This document shows, one piece after another, positions 21,196-33,641 of a stretch of 64,000 nucleotides of DNA. The first letter of the stretch is position 1, and every line of letters starts with the position of its first letter. The notes under the pieces are model-generated. The model searched no databases, had not been told where the DNA came from, and was given only the letters and a program-made list of their open reading frames with translations. Origin of the DNA: Tubulanus polymorphus (taxonomy: Eukaryota > Nemertea > Palaeonemertea > Tubulaniformes > Tubulanidae); NCBI RefSeq assembly GCF_964204645.1, contig NC_134025.1, positions 16,958,001 through 17,022,000 on the forward strand. The letters are read 5' to 3'. The position numbers were made by a program, and so were the translations under genes.

Positions 21196-22389
21196 GACCT
21201 CCGAGGAGGTAATTGTGGGGTGACCTACTTATGGGGTGCACCGTTTCCTCTCTGGGGTGCAAGGCGTACATTATATAATTGTGAGGTGCAAATCTTGGAT
21301 AAAATTAGTGAGGTTTTTCTAATGCGAGTTGCAAAGCCCGAAGAAAAAGTGGGGTTTTGATTTCAAGGTGGGGTGCAACTCATTCAGCTCTCCACACATT
21401 TTCAATTAAAACTCTAATAACCAGATATACCACCCTACTCTCGAATACCGCCAAAATCCTTAACCACTGATATGGGCGCAGTATATCACTGGGTCACTGT
21501 ACTAAGGCCATGATTATCCTTCTCCTCAGTAAAAAATATTGAAATAAATCCATCTTTATTCGATGTCAAATGAAGCCAACTATTTGATTCACATTCATTT
21601 ATTTCTTTTTGAAAGATTCTTTTCGGTGGCAGCATTAGGCCAGAAAAAATGTGAAATTTACAGTAGTTCCTCACTTTAAAATATCCCCTAAATTAATGGC
21701 TGGGCGTGTTCCTGTACATCATTTTTGGTTTACCTTTGTCAGCAGTATGAGGTTGGCATTGAGCCAATTCATGTAAAATCGCGGTAGGTTTTTTTATGTG
21801 AGCATTTGTTTCATTGGTTCTCTGGTTAAAGGATGTATAATCGATGCGATTGAAGACATGGCGAACCTCCGTCGATGACATGGTCAACTGAGTTAAAATT
21901 CTACGAAAAACTCTTTTTGGTGTGAAAATTCTTAGCTCTCGCGTATAAAATTGTAATGACCTCGATTGGGGGGCGTCGTCTCTACGAGCGGCTGGGATTG
22001 GCTATTTTTGGGATATACGGGGAATTCCGGCGATACTAAACTAATTATGGGAAAGCCATAGAATGGTGAATGTTTCATTGGACTAGGTGCCGTATACGTG
22101 CGAATTTCAAATGCTCATTGCTGGTGAGGATGTAATTATTTCACACATCCGCCATAGGTATTGTTTCATTTTAATACCAGGTGATTATTTTGATTGACAT
22201 TGAAGTGTAAGCGAACATTCACTTAGACGAGGCCTCCACGTGCGCGCGGAGTGCTACACGACACACACAAGCTCGTACAGTACACTACTAAAGGTGATGC
22301 TGTAACGCGTGCGCGTTTGACATGAAAATTTAGGAAAGTCCATATAAAGAATTTCGTTTCTTGTTTTATAAATTTGTCATTCATTTTTA
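21196..22389. other. Intron f-g, no gene
   Basis: A 'tggggtgca'-rich stretch lies at 21215-21375 and a repeat A right-end fragment at 22322-22380. The rest is unique; short ORFs show no recognisable domain. Confidence 0.5.
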
Positions 22390-23490
22390 GCCCACTTGGG
22401 ACTTTAGTCCCAGCGGGCTATTGCGTTCACTTTTCGTCTGTTGTCCGTCCGTAGACGGAATCCAGTTATTTTGGGAAGTTTTGAAGACGCTTCAAGGTAA
22501 TGTCTTGATATTTGTGTTACACATGTATATACCCTAGACACACCTTCAGCCCAAAAACTGGCCCTGTCAGAATCAAGATGGCCGACTGGCAGCCATTGTT
22601 GTTCGCCAAAATCAGCACTTTTTACACATTGAACTTTTTGAGGGAAATTTTGAAGACGCTTTGATCAATTACCTTGATCTTTCAGATATATGTGAATCCC
22701 CCCAGGGCCCATCAACATAACAAAAATTGGGTCGGTCGGACTCAAGATGGCCGTCCTATGACCTTTTTAGTGCCCAAAAATGTTAATTTTGGCCCGAATT
22801 CTGAGTCCTGTAGCTTCCTATTGGTTTGCCATTTCTCATTACAATTTGTGATGGGTATTCTTTGGAAAGGGATGTTTTATACCTGAGACATGTATTTTTC
22901 ATCAGCCAATTATGACGCAATTGGCGGCAATCTTGGTGTCACCAGTACTCATTCGTAAGTGGGAAAAAGTTTTTCCACATTATATTGATACCTAAGCATA
23001 TTTTGCTACCACAATCAATTAGAAAGTTGTAGCTCATAACGTGTTCTATGATTGTGGTGAGTTTCGAGGTAATTGGATTTCCTATATGGCCACCAGGGGG
23101 CGTTGAATAATACAATATCTTAGCATTTCTTTATTATATTCGTACCTATGCATATTTTGTAACCACAATCAATTGGAAAGTTGTGTAGCTCATGACATCA
23201 TCTATGATTGTTGCGAGTTTTAAGGACATAAGTTTTTCTATATGGTCACCAGGGGGCGTTGAATAGTAGAATAACTTAGTATTTCCTTATTATATTGGTA
23301 CCTAGGCATATTTTGTTACCATGATCAATTGCAAAGTTGTAGTTCATGACATGTTCTATGATTGCGGTGAGTTTCAAGGTCATTGGTTTTTGTAAATGGT
23401 CACCAGGGGGCGTTGAATGTTGAAATTGTTAGATTGTTGAGCATTTGAAACCACTTCCCAAGTGGGCATGGTGTCCCTGGGCCCCTAGTT
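22390..23490 (+). repeat. Family B mini-element, most complete copy
   Basis: It begins 'agcccacttgggactttagt' (stem-loop with 'cccagcgggct') and ends with 'ccacttcccaagtgg' (stem-loop) followed by a terminal CCCCTAG next to T-rich sequence. Ends share the inverted word CCCACTTGGGA/TCCCAAGTGGG. Three ~150-bp tandem units occupy 22960-23420. Stem-loops at both ends, a CTAG 3' end and a tandem core resemble non-autonomous Helentron/Helitron derivatives. No transposase or helicase is present. Confidence 0.7.
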
Positions 23491-23911
23491 TTTTTAAATT
23501 TTCATTATCATAGGAAGATGTTATGTATTTGTAAACTGTGCATTCACAAAAAAAGTGTAATTCAGAATATCAGGTCCAATGTTAATAAATTCTTCGCCCA
23601 ATTTTCCTCATATTTCCTTCTGGCATTGTTTGACGCCTTATAAAACGTTACCATTATGAAATCTAAACAATGTTAACAATTCACCGTCATTTTACAAACG
23701 ACAACCGTAAATCGATGTGCAAAACGTCACAGGTCTATGTGTACACAATATAAACTGCAGGATAATAGTCCAGAGAGTGCGAACAATTCTATCTGAAATA
23801 AGGAAAGAAACGAAATGGCGACCTTTGCTCAACTTCTATCTTGAGAAAATACTAGGACCTGACTGGTCATTGATTTATTGATCAACGTAAATTTCGTTGA
23901 TAAAGTAACTA

Positions 23912-26900
23912 CAGTAGACTCCGCTTACCTCGGAATTCTTGGGACTGGAAAATTTTTTCTGAGGTATACGATTTCCGAGGTATATAAGGTCCGCAAATTT
24001 TGTCATAAAAAAAATTGTTGCTGACACGTGGGCTCAAATTATCCTTCTTATACAAATCTATGTTGAATAAACATTGTATATGTACCATATCTGACAGGTT
24101 TTTATTAGGCCAGCCGTAGGCTGAGCCTATTACTATACAAATGGAGCGAATTTAAATGACATGGTTTCCACACAAAAGGCTCTTTTGCTTGCCAAGTGAG
24201 GGCATATTCGAACAAATCACGTATTTAAGCGTAATCCATTCTCGGAATCGTAGCGAGCAGAATTTTGAAATAGGGTCTCATAAAAATGTTTTCTGCATTT
24301 TTCACGAAAGTTAAATCGGGAAAATTTCAATTTTTATCAGCCAATCAGGAAGTTGTGTCTTCCCTGTGATTGGTTTATCTGAAAATATCAGCAGCTGTTC
24401 ACGTGAATTATCGCGATTTCATTACTGGTGCTTTTGCGCATGACGTCATGTATCAACACGCGACAATACTTCCGCGTTCGCTACGTGTTCACTGATTGGC
24501 CCATTTACTGGGAAATTCCACAGAAGCCTAATGTGGTTTGTTACAAGCGCTGTGATTGGCCCGACCCGATTCTGGCATGGCTTTAGCTTAGTGGGTTCGA
24601 ATCCCTTGACGGGTGAAGATGATGGATCCTATCAATATCTATTGAAACAAATAAGTTTCCCGGTTGGGCAGCCGCGGATATCTACCGGAAGTGTTCCGGT
24701 TCGATATTTCGAGGTTTCTTTGAATTTTGGAGTGATTTTGAAATCCGGTAAATACCAGCGGTAGATTGTGAAAACCCATTGCATGATATTTGTATTACTT
24801 AATCAACGAAAAGCGTCAGGGCCGCGCCAGGAGTTTTCGTGATTCAAGTAGCGCAATAGCCTACTTCTTCGTGTTCGTCCACCTCAATTTTCACTCCGCC
24901 GATCTCTGACACGGCTCTGTCCCCGTCGGCGCTGTGATTGCACTTTCGTACCACCAAAATTTTTTATTTCTATATCAGGGAGGTCTGGAGAATAAAAAAG
25001 TCAAAATTTGGATATCACATAGGCCTGATTTCATCGAATAAGTCGACCATGGTCGTTACGTTTCCGTACTTATTACCACCTAAAACCGAACAATTTTGTC
25101 ACAACCAACATTTCGTTTACAGAAATCAGGTGTTCACGTGAATCCGCGGTATCGTCTACTGTTTTACTTCCGGGTTTTATTTTAAGATTTAAAATTGTAT
25201 TTCAAGATCGATTTCTATGAAATCTTTAGTTGATTTGGTGTTTGGGAGGAATTTTTATTTGCTCTACAGAAAATTCATCCTTGACAATTGCGCAAGGTTC
25301 GCGAAAAAAAGGTTTTACCAAATCGGGTGTATGACCTTGATATGCTAATTAGCCATGTGCCCGAATTGCAAATTCAATCAAATTTTATTCTGCCAAAAAA
25401 TGTTAAATACAATTCGCTTTCCGAGAGTTAATGGTATGCTGCATGGAACAAAGTTGTTTTGAGATGGGTCTTGAAGCTATTGAGGTTGAGAGATAACCAT
25501 CTAGATAGTTCGTGTTAGTTCCAAAGTTTTGAAGACGCTTCAAGGTAATGTCTTGATATTTGTTTTATACGTGTATCTACCCTAGACACATCTTCATGCC
25601 AAAAACTGGCCCTGTCAGATTCAAGATGGCCGACTGGCAGCCATTGTTGTTCGCCAAAATCTGCACTTTTTACACATTTTTGAAGTTTTCGAGGGAAATT
25701 TTGAAGACACTTTTATCAATAACCTTGATCATTCGTATATATTTGTATCCCCCGAGGGCCCATCGGCATGAGAAAAATTGAGTCGATCGGACTCAAGATG
25801 GCCGTACTGTGACCTTTTTTGTTCCCAAAAATGTCAATTTTGGCCTGAATTCTGAGTACTGTAGCTTTCTAATGGTGCGCCATGTTTCATTTGCAATTTG
25901 TAATGGGTATTCTTTGGAAAGGGATCTTTTATATCCGAGAGGGTATTTTTGACCAGGCAATTATGACGCACTTGGCAGCCATCTTGGGGTCATCAGTACT
26001 CATTCGTAGGTGGAAAAAAAGTTTTTCCACATCATAATTGATACTTAAGCATATTTTTCTACTATAATCAATTGGAAAGTTGTAGCTCATGACATGTTCT
26101 ATGATCGAGGTGAGTTTCAAGCTCATTGGTTTTTTATGGCCACCAGGGGGCGTTGAACAATACAATAACTTAGTATTTCTATATTACATTCGTTCCTGCT
26201 GTCTGTGTTAACACACGATTTTACTATGTAAATGATATTGAGCAGGGAGTGTATATTGATAAATATAACCCACAGATTACATCATTTATAAAAAGCAAAT
26301 CTGACAGGCTGGCCATTGTGCCCCTTGGGGCTCTTGTTGTTATTTCAATCAAAACCTCATATCCCCCGGGAGATTTGACTTTATATAAATTATATATATT
26401 TATCTTTTATATAAAAACATTGTACTGTAGTACACCAAGTAAAGCCTCCTTCCCAGTTGAGAGAATTTAAAAACACGTGGGTTTGATGTGCAGTGACAAG
26501 TCTATAGCTCCGCCTACATCCAATCAATTGACTATTCGTATTAAAGACAGCCGAGAACTAGCGCGACTGGCACGCTTCCAATTCTTACGATCATCAGCAT
26601 ATCTATCGCAATACATGTGGTAACATAGTACAGATGTTGATTCACGTCGCGTCCAAGAACAAGTATTGATTAATCTGTTTCAAGTTGTTATGCAATAGGC
26701 TAGGGATGCTTTTTTGAAAAAATATTGTCGGGACGATGTTCAGAATTTCCGAGGTACACGATTTTAGGACTCAATTTATGAAAAAATCATTCTGAGGTAT
26801 GCGATATTCCGACGTATACAACTCCGAGCTACTCGGAGATTTTCATTTGAGAAATAATTGCATTAAGAGAAATATTTTAGATTTGTTCTGAGCTAAGCAA

Positions 26901-26941
26901 TATTCCGAGGTGTATGGCTCCGAGGTATGCGGAGTCTACTG
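23912..26941. mobile_element. 3.0-kb pogo/Tigger-like TIR element with nested insertions
   Basis: The termini are CAGTAGACTCCGCTTACCTC and, as reverse complement of the right end, CAGTAGACTCCGCATACCTC. Each is flanked by TA (23910-23911, 26942-26943). CAGT...ACTG ends and TA duplication fit pogo/Tigger within Tc1-mariner. Near both ends words like 'ccgaggtat' recur in both orientations, as subterminal repeats. I see no DDE transposase; a family B fragment (25520-26200) is nested within. Inner parts may be other insertions. Confidence 0.7.
25520..26200 (+). repeat. Family B fragment nested in the pogo-like element
   Basis: 'ttttgaagacgcttcaaggt' to 'ggccaccagggggcgttgaa' follows the family B consensus with one core unit. 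The 5' hairpin end is missing. Confidence 0.75.
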
Positions 26942-26943
26942 TA

Positions 26944-27349
26944 ATAACTTGTATTATAAAAACCTACTATCTGCATGGAAATATGTGATAACACTCAACG
27001 AAGCACAATTATCAAAGCATGACATAAAAAACAATGTATTATTCAATAACCCTTCAATAACTTTTAACGGCAAATTGGACTGAAAAATGTAAAATATTTA
27101 TTCGATGAATACAGGAATTACTTGGAATTTGAAAATTTTACCCCAATCCTCGAAAATGCTGAAAAACATTAACGGATATATGCAGCGATTTCCAGAGAAT
27201 GGTGCGTAATCCTTGGTGATGAAGCCTTTGCTGACACAAAAAAAAATCGGCTTTTACAGTAAAATTCCAAAATAAACAAAGACTTTTCATTCATTTAACA
27301 ATGGGGCAGATATATAGCTTAATTATACATAAGTAATTTGGCCACATTG
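26944..27349. other. Intron f-g, no gene
   Basis: Unique A+T-rich sequence; nothing recognised before the LINE remnant. Confidence 0.5.
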
Positions 27350-27640
27350 CCCCAATAGGACAAAGGAGAATCGAAGATTTCCTCAATGAAAATGATGTCA
27401 ACTGGGCCCAAATTTGGGGAGGTACCTATCACCCGATTATCGACAAAAAAATTTGGAGACATGCAATGGCGATTCCTGCATGATTCTTTAGTCACAGCGG
27501 ACAAACTCGTAACATGACATGTTTCAAATGACCCAACCTGTAAGGTATGTGGTCGAGCGGCCACGAATAGACATGTGTTAATTGAATGCCCGGCTGCAGT
27601 TGAACTTAAGATCTCGATGAGATATCTTCAACCTGACCAA
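27350..27640 (+). pseudogene. C-terminal RT-associated zinc domain remnant of a LINE (Tx1/L1-like)
   Basis: The + strand carries NWAQIWGGTYHPIIDKKI in one frame, then DMQWRFLHDSLVTADKL, an in-frame TGA, and DPTCKVCGRAATNRHVLIEC in another. W-x2-[LI]-W, QWRFLH and C-x2-C-x7-H-x4-C are the pattern of the zf-RVT domain at the C-terminus of Tx1/L1-type and some other LINE polymerases. It has a frameshift and a stop, and I see no RT core upstream. Clade assignment is tentative. Confidence 0.6.
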
Positions 27641-29186
27641 TATCTTATTTGGACCACGTCAGCAGTCACATAGCCTACTCTTATAAGCATATTTCACTTT
27701 GTTCCTTTTCTTCGCAGAGTATCATGTTGGTGAGCTACTGGGCCATTGGTCCTTTATTGTTTTCATTATTCAGCAATAGGGCCTAACAGTTCATGCATGA
27801 AAAACCACAGTCAGTCGAGATTACCCTTGCAGTTATAGGCCAAGGTACTGAAATTGTTCTATTAAATGGGTTTTTGTGTCCAAATCGTGACTGATATAAA
27901 TAACTTGGCTGGGATATGGTGGAAAACATCAGAATAAACTAGTTTCGTCTTTAACAGAATCGCATAAATGAGGTTTAACAATACAAATAACATGGCTAAA
28001 TCGTTAGGCAAGAAAATGAAATTCATTTTCAGCACAATGAAAATCGTACATTAAGACCTTAGTCTCTGGTCCTCCCAATCAACATTGTCACAGAACATTT
28101 GCCGGCAGATGTAAAACATTAAACACTTAACCCTTTCAATACCACATAGTGTCTCCGCTGCTGTTCCGGAGAGAATTTAGGGGTTTATAGCTGGGTATAT
28201 TGGAGGCTTTAAAGAGTAGTTACCAAGGTATCTGACACAGAAAAATTATATAGCATGTTGTCGATAACTTTTGGGCCAACATAGTAGATATAAATAATTT
28301 GGATATAAGTGAACTTAAGGTCAAGGTCACATACTCCAAGATGGCTGCCATGAAAAAGATTCACGAAAAAGTTTCAGATGAACTGCTCTGTCTCCCAGCA
28401 AAATGCACTGATCTATTCAATTTCAACTGAAATTTTATGCCATATATCCTTACTTTATGCAGTAAAAGTTTCAAAGCAATTGCACAACAGAAAAATTTAT
28501 CTTTCCACTCATTTACCCACTTTTCCACCAATATGTTGGAAGGGCGGATGTAAGGGGTTTCATTGGGGTATAATTTCAGGCCTCAGAAAATTGTTACCTA
28601 TGTATTTGACACTGATATATTATATACCATGGTCTTGATAACCTTTGGGTTTACAAATAAGACAAATAATTTAGATATATATGACCTTGAGGATGGAAAG
28701 TTCTGTTCTTCATCATTGTTATTGGTGTCCGTTGCCATGACAACCGGATGAACAGGGTCTAAAATTGTCACTGATTTCATTTTCATCATCAAAAAAATCA
28801 TTGCTGGCACTAAACCTATTTTCTGACTAAGTCTCATCATCTGAACTGCACTGTCATATTTGTTGTCACTCTCAATTTGTGTCTTTGCATAGGAACTCTT
28901 CCTCTTTCGGGCACCGAACCTACTCGTACATTACATATTGCAACCCTATTTCGTTTTCTTATATATTTTGAACTTGTTTTATCATCTCATCTCTCCATTT
29001 CATCAGGCTGAGGTAAACCTTGTGCCCCATGGGCAATTATTTGATTAAAATGTGGGCTCGTTGAGAGAGTTGATGCAACATGTTTTGGAAATATTAAAAG
29101 GGACTTTTGTACATCTTGGGTATTGTTAATACTAGTTAAGTGGAAATTATGTGGTAGAAGTATTTCCATTATGTTTGATGTTGCAG
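27641..29186. other. Intron f-g right part with a diverged direct repeat
   Basis: Two related segments about 365 bp apart (28190-28330 and 28555-28700) share 'agttacc..ggtatctgacac' and 'cgataacttttgggcc', followed by 'taaataatttggatata'. Otherwise unique. The end is the acceptor of exon g. Confidence 0.5.
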
Positions 29187-29321
29187 GTCAAAGAACTGAA
29201 TGAAAACCATGTCATTTGTCAATCCAAGTTGGAACGTGCTCAACGGGATAAAAATGAATATCGTTCCGAAATTCAACAGATCAGGCAACAGATTGATGAA
29301 TATGGTCGTGAGTATGGCCTT
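29187..29321 (+). CDS. SDCCAG8: SDCCAG8 exon g (coiled coil)
   Basis: The acceptor is 'tgatgttgcag' and the donor 'gtaagt'. It is 135 bp, phase 0 to 0, 45 codons. VKELNENHVICQSKLERAQ continues the heptad register of exon f (NEKVKELNENH) and parallels vertebrate EKVTKEKISAINQLEEIQ. A 12-kb intron of mobile elements precedes it and a 23.8-kb intron follows. Confidence 0.9.
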
Positions 29322-30639
29322 GTAAGTAAATACTGCAGAAATTTCATATCCCTTGTAGATGGCAGTAGTTGGTTTCGTAAACACTGCATCTGATATGTGG
29401 TGATTTCTACATTACATTGCATATAAACTCAAAAACCAAATAGAAATATAGCTGCATTGCAACTATATCAGTTTTCTGTCTTGCTGGATCATACTTGGAA
29501 GTGTGCAAAGATTTCACCAAAATCAGTTCTTATTGTATCACTATTTCAAAGGTGCGCCACCTAGGGGTCAACTCATATCATGGATATGTTCAGCCCCATG
29601 GGCTGCTATGTACAAAGAACTAATGTACCAAGTTTAGAAGATATAGCTTTGAAGATAATAAAGATATGCGCTTGACCGTTCCCTACTGGCAGTTGTATGA
29701 ACTAATTATGTTGGTTGCCATACTTATGTACTTATACTTATATATATATTTTGTGATTTCTATAATGAAATAACTGAATTACACACGAAAAACAGATGTT
29801 AAAGTTAGTTTTTGTGGTCGGTTTGCGTAGCAACGCTGACCGCGATGTTTTAGTGGTTGACTTGCACTTCATTTTCCCACTTTTCTCTGTAATTTGACAT
29901 AAGATAGCTTTGTTACTTGCTTAGTCAGTCTGAAATTTGTTGCGCTTTCCTGAGTTTGTTAAAAGAAAGAATGAATGGTTCATCATGTATCACGTGACTA
30001 ATACAGTTTTCCGATCCACACTTCAAAAGTTAAGAACTAAATGAAATTAATTGTTGTCATCCGATTTACTCTAACTGAAATTCAGAGAAAGATGAGAAAT
30101 ATTAAGCATCTTGTACTGTGCTGAAAATTCCATGTTGATGCGCAGCGTAGTTTGCAATATTTACCAATAATTACTGAGGGGCTGTGATGATAGCGCCCTC
30201 GTTTTAGTAACACGTGTACCTCACCTAAATCAACAAAGCCGTTTATCTTTAGATAAAGGATAATCTATTGATAGAAAAAGATTTTTGTTTGAAAATATTT
30301 GAACTAAAATTAATTATGCATACACCCGGGGTCATCTTGACGAAAAAAACATTTGTATCGATATGCAGAGGAATTTTAAACAATACTAATTTGCATTAAA
30401 AAACACCGTACTGGTGGACCAACATTGCATAGTATATACTTGGAATCGAACGCATGATTTGATGCGGTTAGATCACTACGGTCCTGCCTCTGTGCGGGTA
30501 TCGTCTTGTTGACCCTACGTCATAATTGCACTGCAAAATGATGTTAAGGTATGTTGATGAGACGATTTCGCATCAGATTAACTACGGATGGTCGCGGCAA
30601 CTATGAGATTCTATCGGCGCACTAGCTTCATTCTCACGT
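29322..30639. other. Giant intron g-h, first part
   Basis: A diverged family C start (29450-29740: 'aatatagctgca...', 'ttccctactggcagttgtat') is followed by unique sequence. A tRNA-like 3' half on the minus strand near 30440-30500 ('gcgttcgattcc') may be a SINE relic. Confidence 0.45.
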
Positions 30640-31044
30640 GGTAGTGGCCCGACCACATAGAAAGATTGTTTCTAGTCAAAATTTACACTCCCTAGTGGTT
30701 AGAATAGGCACTAATTATGTAAGGGGCTTGTTATATTTCATAACCAGGTACATGAGTATTAATTTTCATAGAAATTCATTGATATGCTTAGTCAATATAA
30801 ATGAAATGCATTTTCCAGCGTTTTATAGGTGGTCCTTCAGGAGAACCATTTGAGTTACCAAGTTATACCCTACTTCAATACAAGCATCTCGTAATGGGCT
30901 ACTGACCACGAATTGCAACCACCATTCTATTTTTTAAGCTTAAGGCGTTAGGAGCGAAGATCTCATGTGAAAAATTGGGTTCCCATATTCGAGCTCCTAG
31001 AGCCCATACGGTTTATCGTAGAATGAGCGTGCCAACAACTTTTT
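30640..31044 (+). repeat. Family C fragment
   Basis: 'ctccctagtggttagaatag', 'ggtacatgagtattaatttt' and 'ataggtggtccttcaggaga' match the family C unit best seen at 38260-39000. It is followed directly by repeat A. Confidence 0.75.
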
Positions 31045-32697
31045 ATGGACTTTCGCTTTAGCGGAGTCCATTTTGTTATTGCATATGAAGCTTTCTTCCT
31101 TTGGTACAAAATGACTTTCAAACGAGGCTTAGTTTCTCTTCGGAACTTTTAAAACATTCAATGCAGTAATAAAAGTTTTAACCCTATTGAATTTCATCGG
31201 AATCCGTTGCTTATTCATCAGTTTAGTTTTTATTTGTCGTAGGAACTACATTTTGTTTCGGAAGAACACATGCCCGTTTACATATATATTCATGATGATT
31301 CACACATGTGCTCGTTACAGACTCACTGCTATGTGATGTATTGATTTGTGTATGTATATGAAAAGCCTGCCTCGCTTGTGGCCTAGACGTATCGGCCCCA
31401 CTCCGCGCGATTGCGCCACCGTGCGGGATTTACGCGAAGCAGCAAACACAAACATGGCCACTCTCAATTTTCAATGATAGAAATCGTGTGTGCATTTCAA
31501 TTATTTCAGCTGTTAGGGTTTTAAGGCACAATATAAGTTGATGATGTGGTATGGCGATGTTAATCAATGATAATTCCGCAGTGAAGCTAGTCACGAACGG
31601 TGCCGATTGAGTGTACAGCTGCCAAAAACACTGAAATGTGCGTAGTTGCGTAACTATTTGCAGTGAATTGCAGACGAAACATGAAGCCTTAACGGCCGTT
31701 TAAAAAAAAATTATACCAATCGCAATTGTAAAATAAAAATGAGATAGAACCCAAGTCAAAATTCTGGCCATTTCTAAAATGTTATTACTAATTTTGTGTC
31801 AGTGCCGAACGTTTAGTTTTCCAACAATAATGAGGGGTGGTAGGTAGTCATGCAATTCAAGTCATCATTTATTACACGTTACTTCCGTCTTGTTGAAAAT
31901 CTCGCAAGTCCTGGACCAAACCCCATTGAACAATGTGATCTGTGTGCTGGCCACAAATGCACACAGATCACACTACACTACCCATTACACACTCCAGTAC
32001 CCACAGCTTTCATATATCCATCCAAATATTTAGAGTGTCTTTCTTCCTGGTTAAAGTTTTCCTGGAAACTGCAAATGATTCAACTGCCAGGGTTCTTAGC
32101 CGCTGGCCTTGAAAAGCAGTGAATATTATAGAAGGGCAGTAGAATTGGGAACTTGGAAATTGTTCAATTTACGAAAATAAATTGTCTAACAAACCTTGTA
32201 CACCACAGTGTATAGAAATCGTCACATCATGGACGTGGAGAGTGTCTATTTGAGTCACTCGGGAAAACCGCTACCATCATGATGAATCGTCATGCAGTTG
32301 TGTGTGATGCAGATCATATCAATAGACAGATTTTAATGAAAACTTCAGAATTCAATCAAGGGGGACATCTTAGGCTTTTTTGATTGCTTGGAGCACAGAT
32401 TCTCAGAAATTCTGCCAAAAACTCCATGCCAAAGATAATTAGGCCTATGCGTTTCCATTCATAATTTTAAAAAAAGACATTTTTTCTTGATATTTTCCGT
32501 CCTTATTTTCAATCTAATTATCTGAAAAATGCCAGTCTTCTCCCATCATTTGAATTCAATCCTATAGTTTTCACTATTTTTCATTTGTTCTGCTTATAAT
32601 CTATAATTTAGAGTACCAATGTTTAATTTTGATGCTGATTAAACATACACTCATGTAAATTTAGGAATGTCCATATTAAGAATTTTGTTTGTTGTTT
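31045..32697 (+). repeat. Repeat A copy 2, split by a 660-bp insertion
   Basis: The left part (31045-31386) and right part (32051-32697) are contiguous in the copy at 5699-6490. The inserted block 31387-32050 is described separately. The left end has a small inverted repeat, 'tggact...agtcca' (31047-31072). Confidence 0.8.
31387..32050 (+). mobile_element. Inserted repeat F, copy 1 (with 14-bp hairpin)
   Basis: It interrupts repeat A right after 'tggcctag'. 31390-31700 matches the reverse complement of 52140-52445 ('gcgggattta.gcgaagcagc', 'tgcagtgaattgcagac.aaa'). A perfect 14-bp inverted repeat, TGTGATCTGTGTGC at 31934-31947 and GCACACAGATCACA at 31959-31972, has a related sequence near 51280. 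No coding signal. Confidence 0.7.
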
Positions 32698-32754
32698 AAC
32701 CTGTGGGCTGTTTTGAACAACTCGTGCTCACCCGAATCTGAAAACTAAAGAAAA

Positions 32755-32939
32755 TATAGCTGCAAAGATAACAGGTTTTCTGCACAGTCTTAGAATCCTG
32801 TTCAACGGTGGATTTCGACAAAGCATTTGATAAGGCACAACATCAGCCATTACTAAACAGGCTATTAGGAAACAGTATCAATGATAGGTCGCTCAAATGG
32901 CTCAGAAGTTATCTCTGAACGAAAACTAGTAGCCGAAAT
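32755..32939 (+). repeat. Duplicated block E, copy 1, first segment (LINE RT relic)
   Basis: It matches 48192-48378. One frame reads DFDKAFDKAQHQPLLNRLLG and DRSLKWLRSYL, a decayed RT palm segment (motif A, normally [FV]D[FL][SK]KAFD). It is interrupted at 32940 by the RAG1-N-like transposon and resumes at 35092. Confidence 0.8.
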
Positions 32940-33150
32940 CAGGGAAGTGTGATGAGATGGAATACGGACGCTTTTAATTGCCGGATGTAGGCTATTCAAT
33001 TCAGCCCGTACATCAAAGGTTACCGCAACAGCAGTAAGCTACGCTTATCGAGTGTGTGTTACCAGCTGAACGCCAGTCAACATCAACTTTGATTCGGTCG
33101 CAGAACAACCCGCAATAGTTTTAGCCCGATAAATGTTCTGCGATCGATAC

Positions 33151-33264
33151 TACGCATGCGCACTGCAGTTCATTGAACAACGTGGAAGTGGCTGTGTATA
33201 CACATATTTTTCTTTAGAAAATCGGTTGAAATTCAACAATTTCTCGTAAAATTTGTCCAAAAAG
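33151..33264 (+). other. Putative 5' noncoding exon end and promoter region of the RAG1-N-like gene
   Basis: 'tacgcatgcgcac' at 33151-33163 is a near-palindrome resembling the NRF-1 binding site. An apparent donor, 'aaaaag|gtatgt', lies at 33264/33265 and pairs with the acceptor 'ttgtttttag' at 33632-33641, two bases before the ATG. The exon's 5' start is not determined. Confidence 0.4.
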
Positions 33265-33641
33265 GTATGTATTTTTATTCTTCTATATCTCCGAAACCCG
33301 GTATCGGAACATTAAGTATTTATATTGTGATTAAAGTCTGTTTTTATGTGTTAAACATATGTTTTTGCCAGTTCGTTCCGATTCCGGGTTTAGCGTTATT
33401 TGGGCCTTGAAGATGTCAAATATTTCGGCCCAGACTCGCGCAGCTTTCGTTTCTGACGTCATGTTGCTATGTTACGACACAAACATATACACGAAGTATG
33501 ATCTTTAAAATGTGTATTTACTACATAATAATGTTACTTAATAACGCTTACATTAGGCCTACAAATTATTGTCTCCCATATAAACCAAGTTGCCTAAATA
33601 GCATCAGCAATCTCATTTAATTAACCTTTTCTTGTTTTTAG

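Noticed and set aside
24590-24606. tRNA gene from 'gggttcgaatccc'
   Set aside because: The B-box-like word stands alone, without an A box at the right distance or a cloverleaf. The similar words at 8633 and 53745 (reverse) are likewise isolated.
20086-26470. Recurrent ~70-codon ORFs such as those at 22674, 25560 and 9896
   Set aside because: They are translations of family B copies in several frames; stops differ between copies and no frame is preserved.
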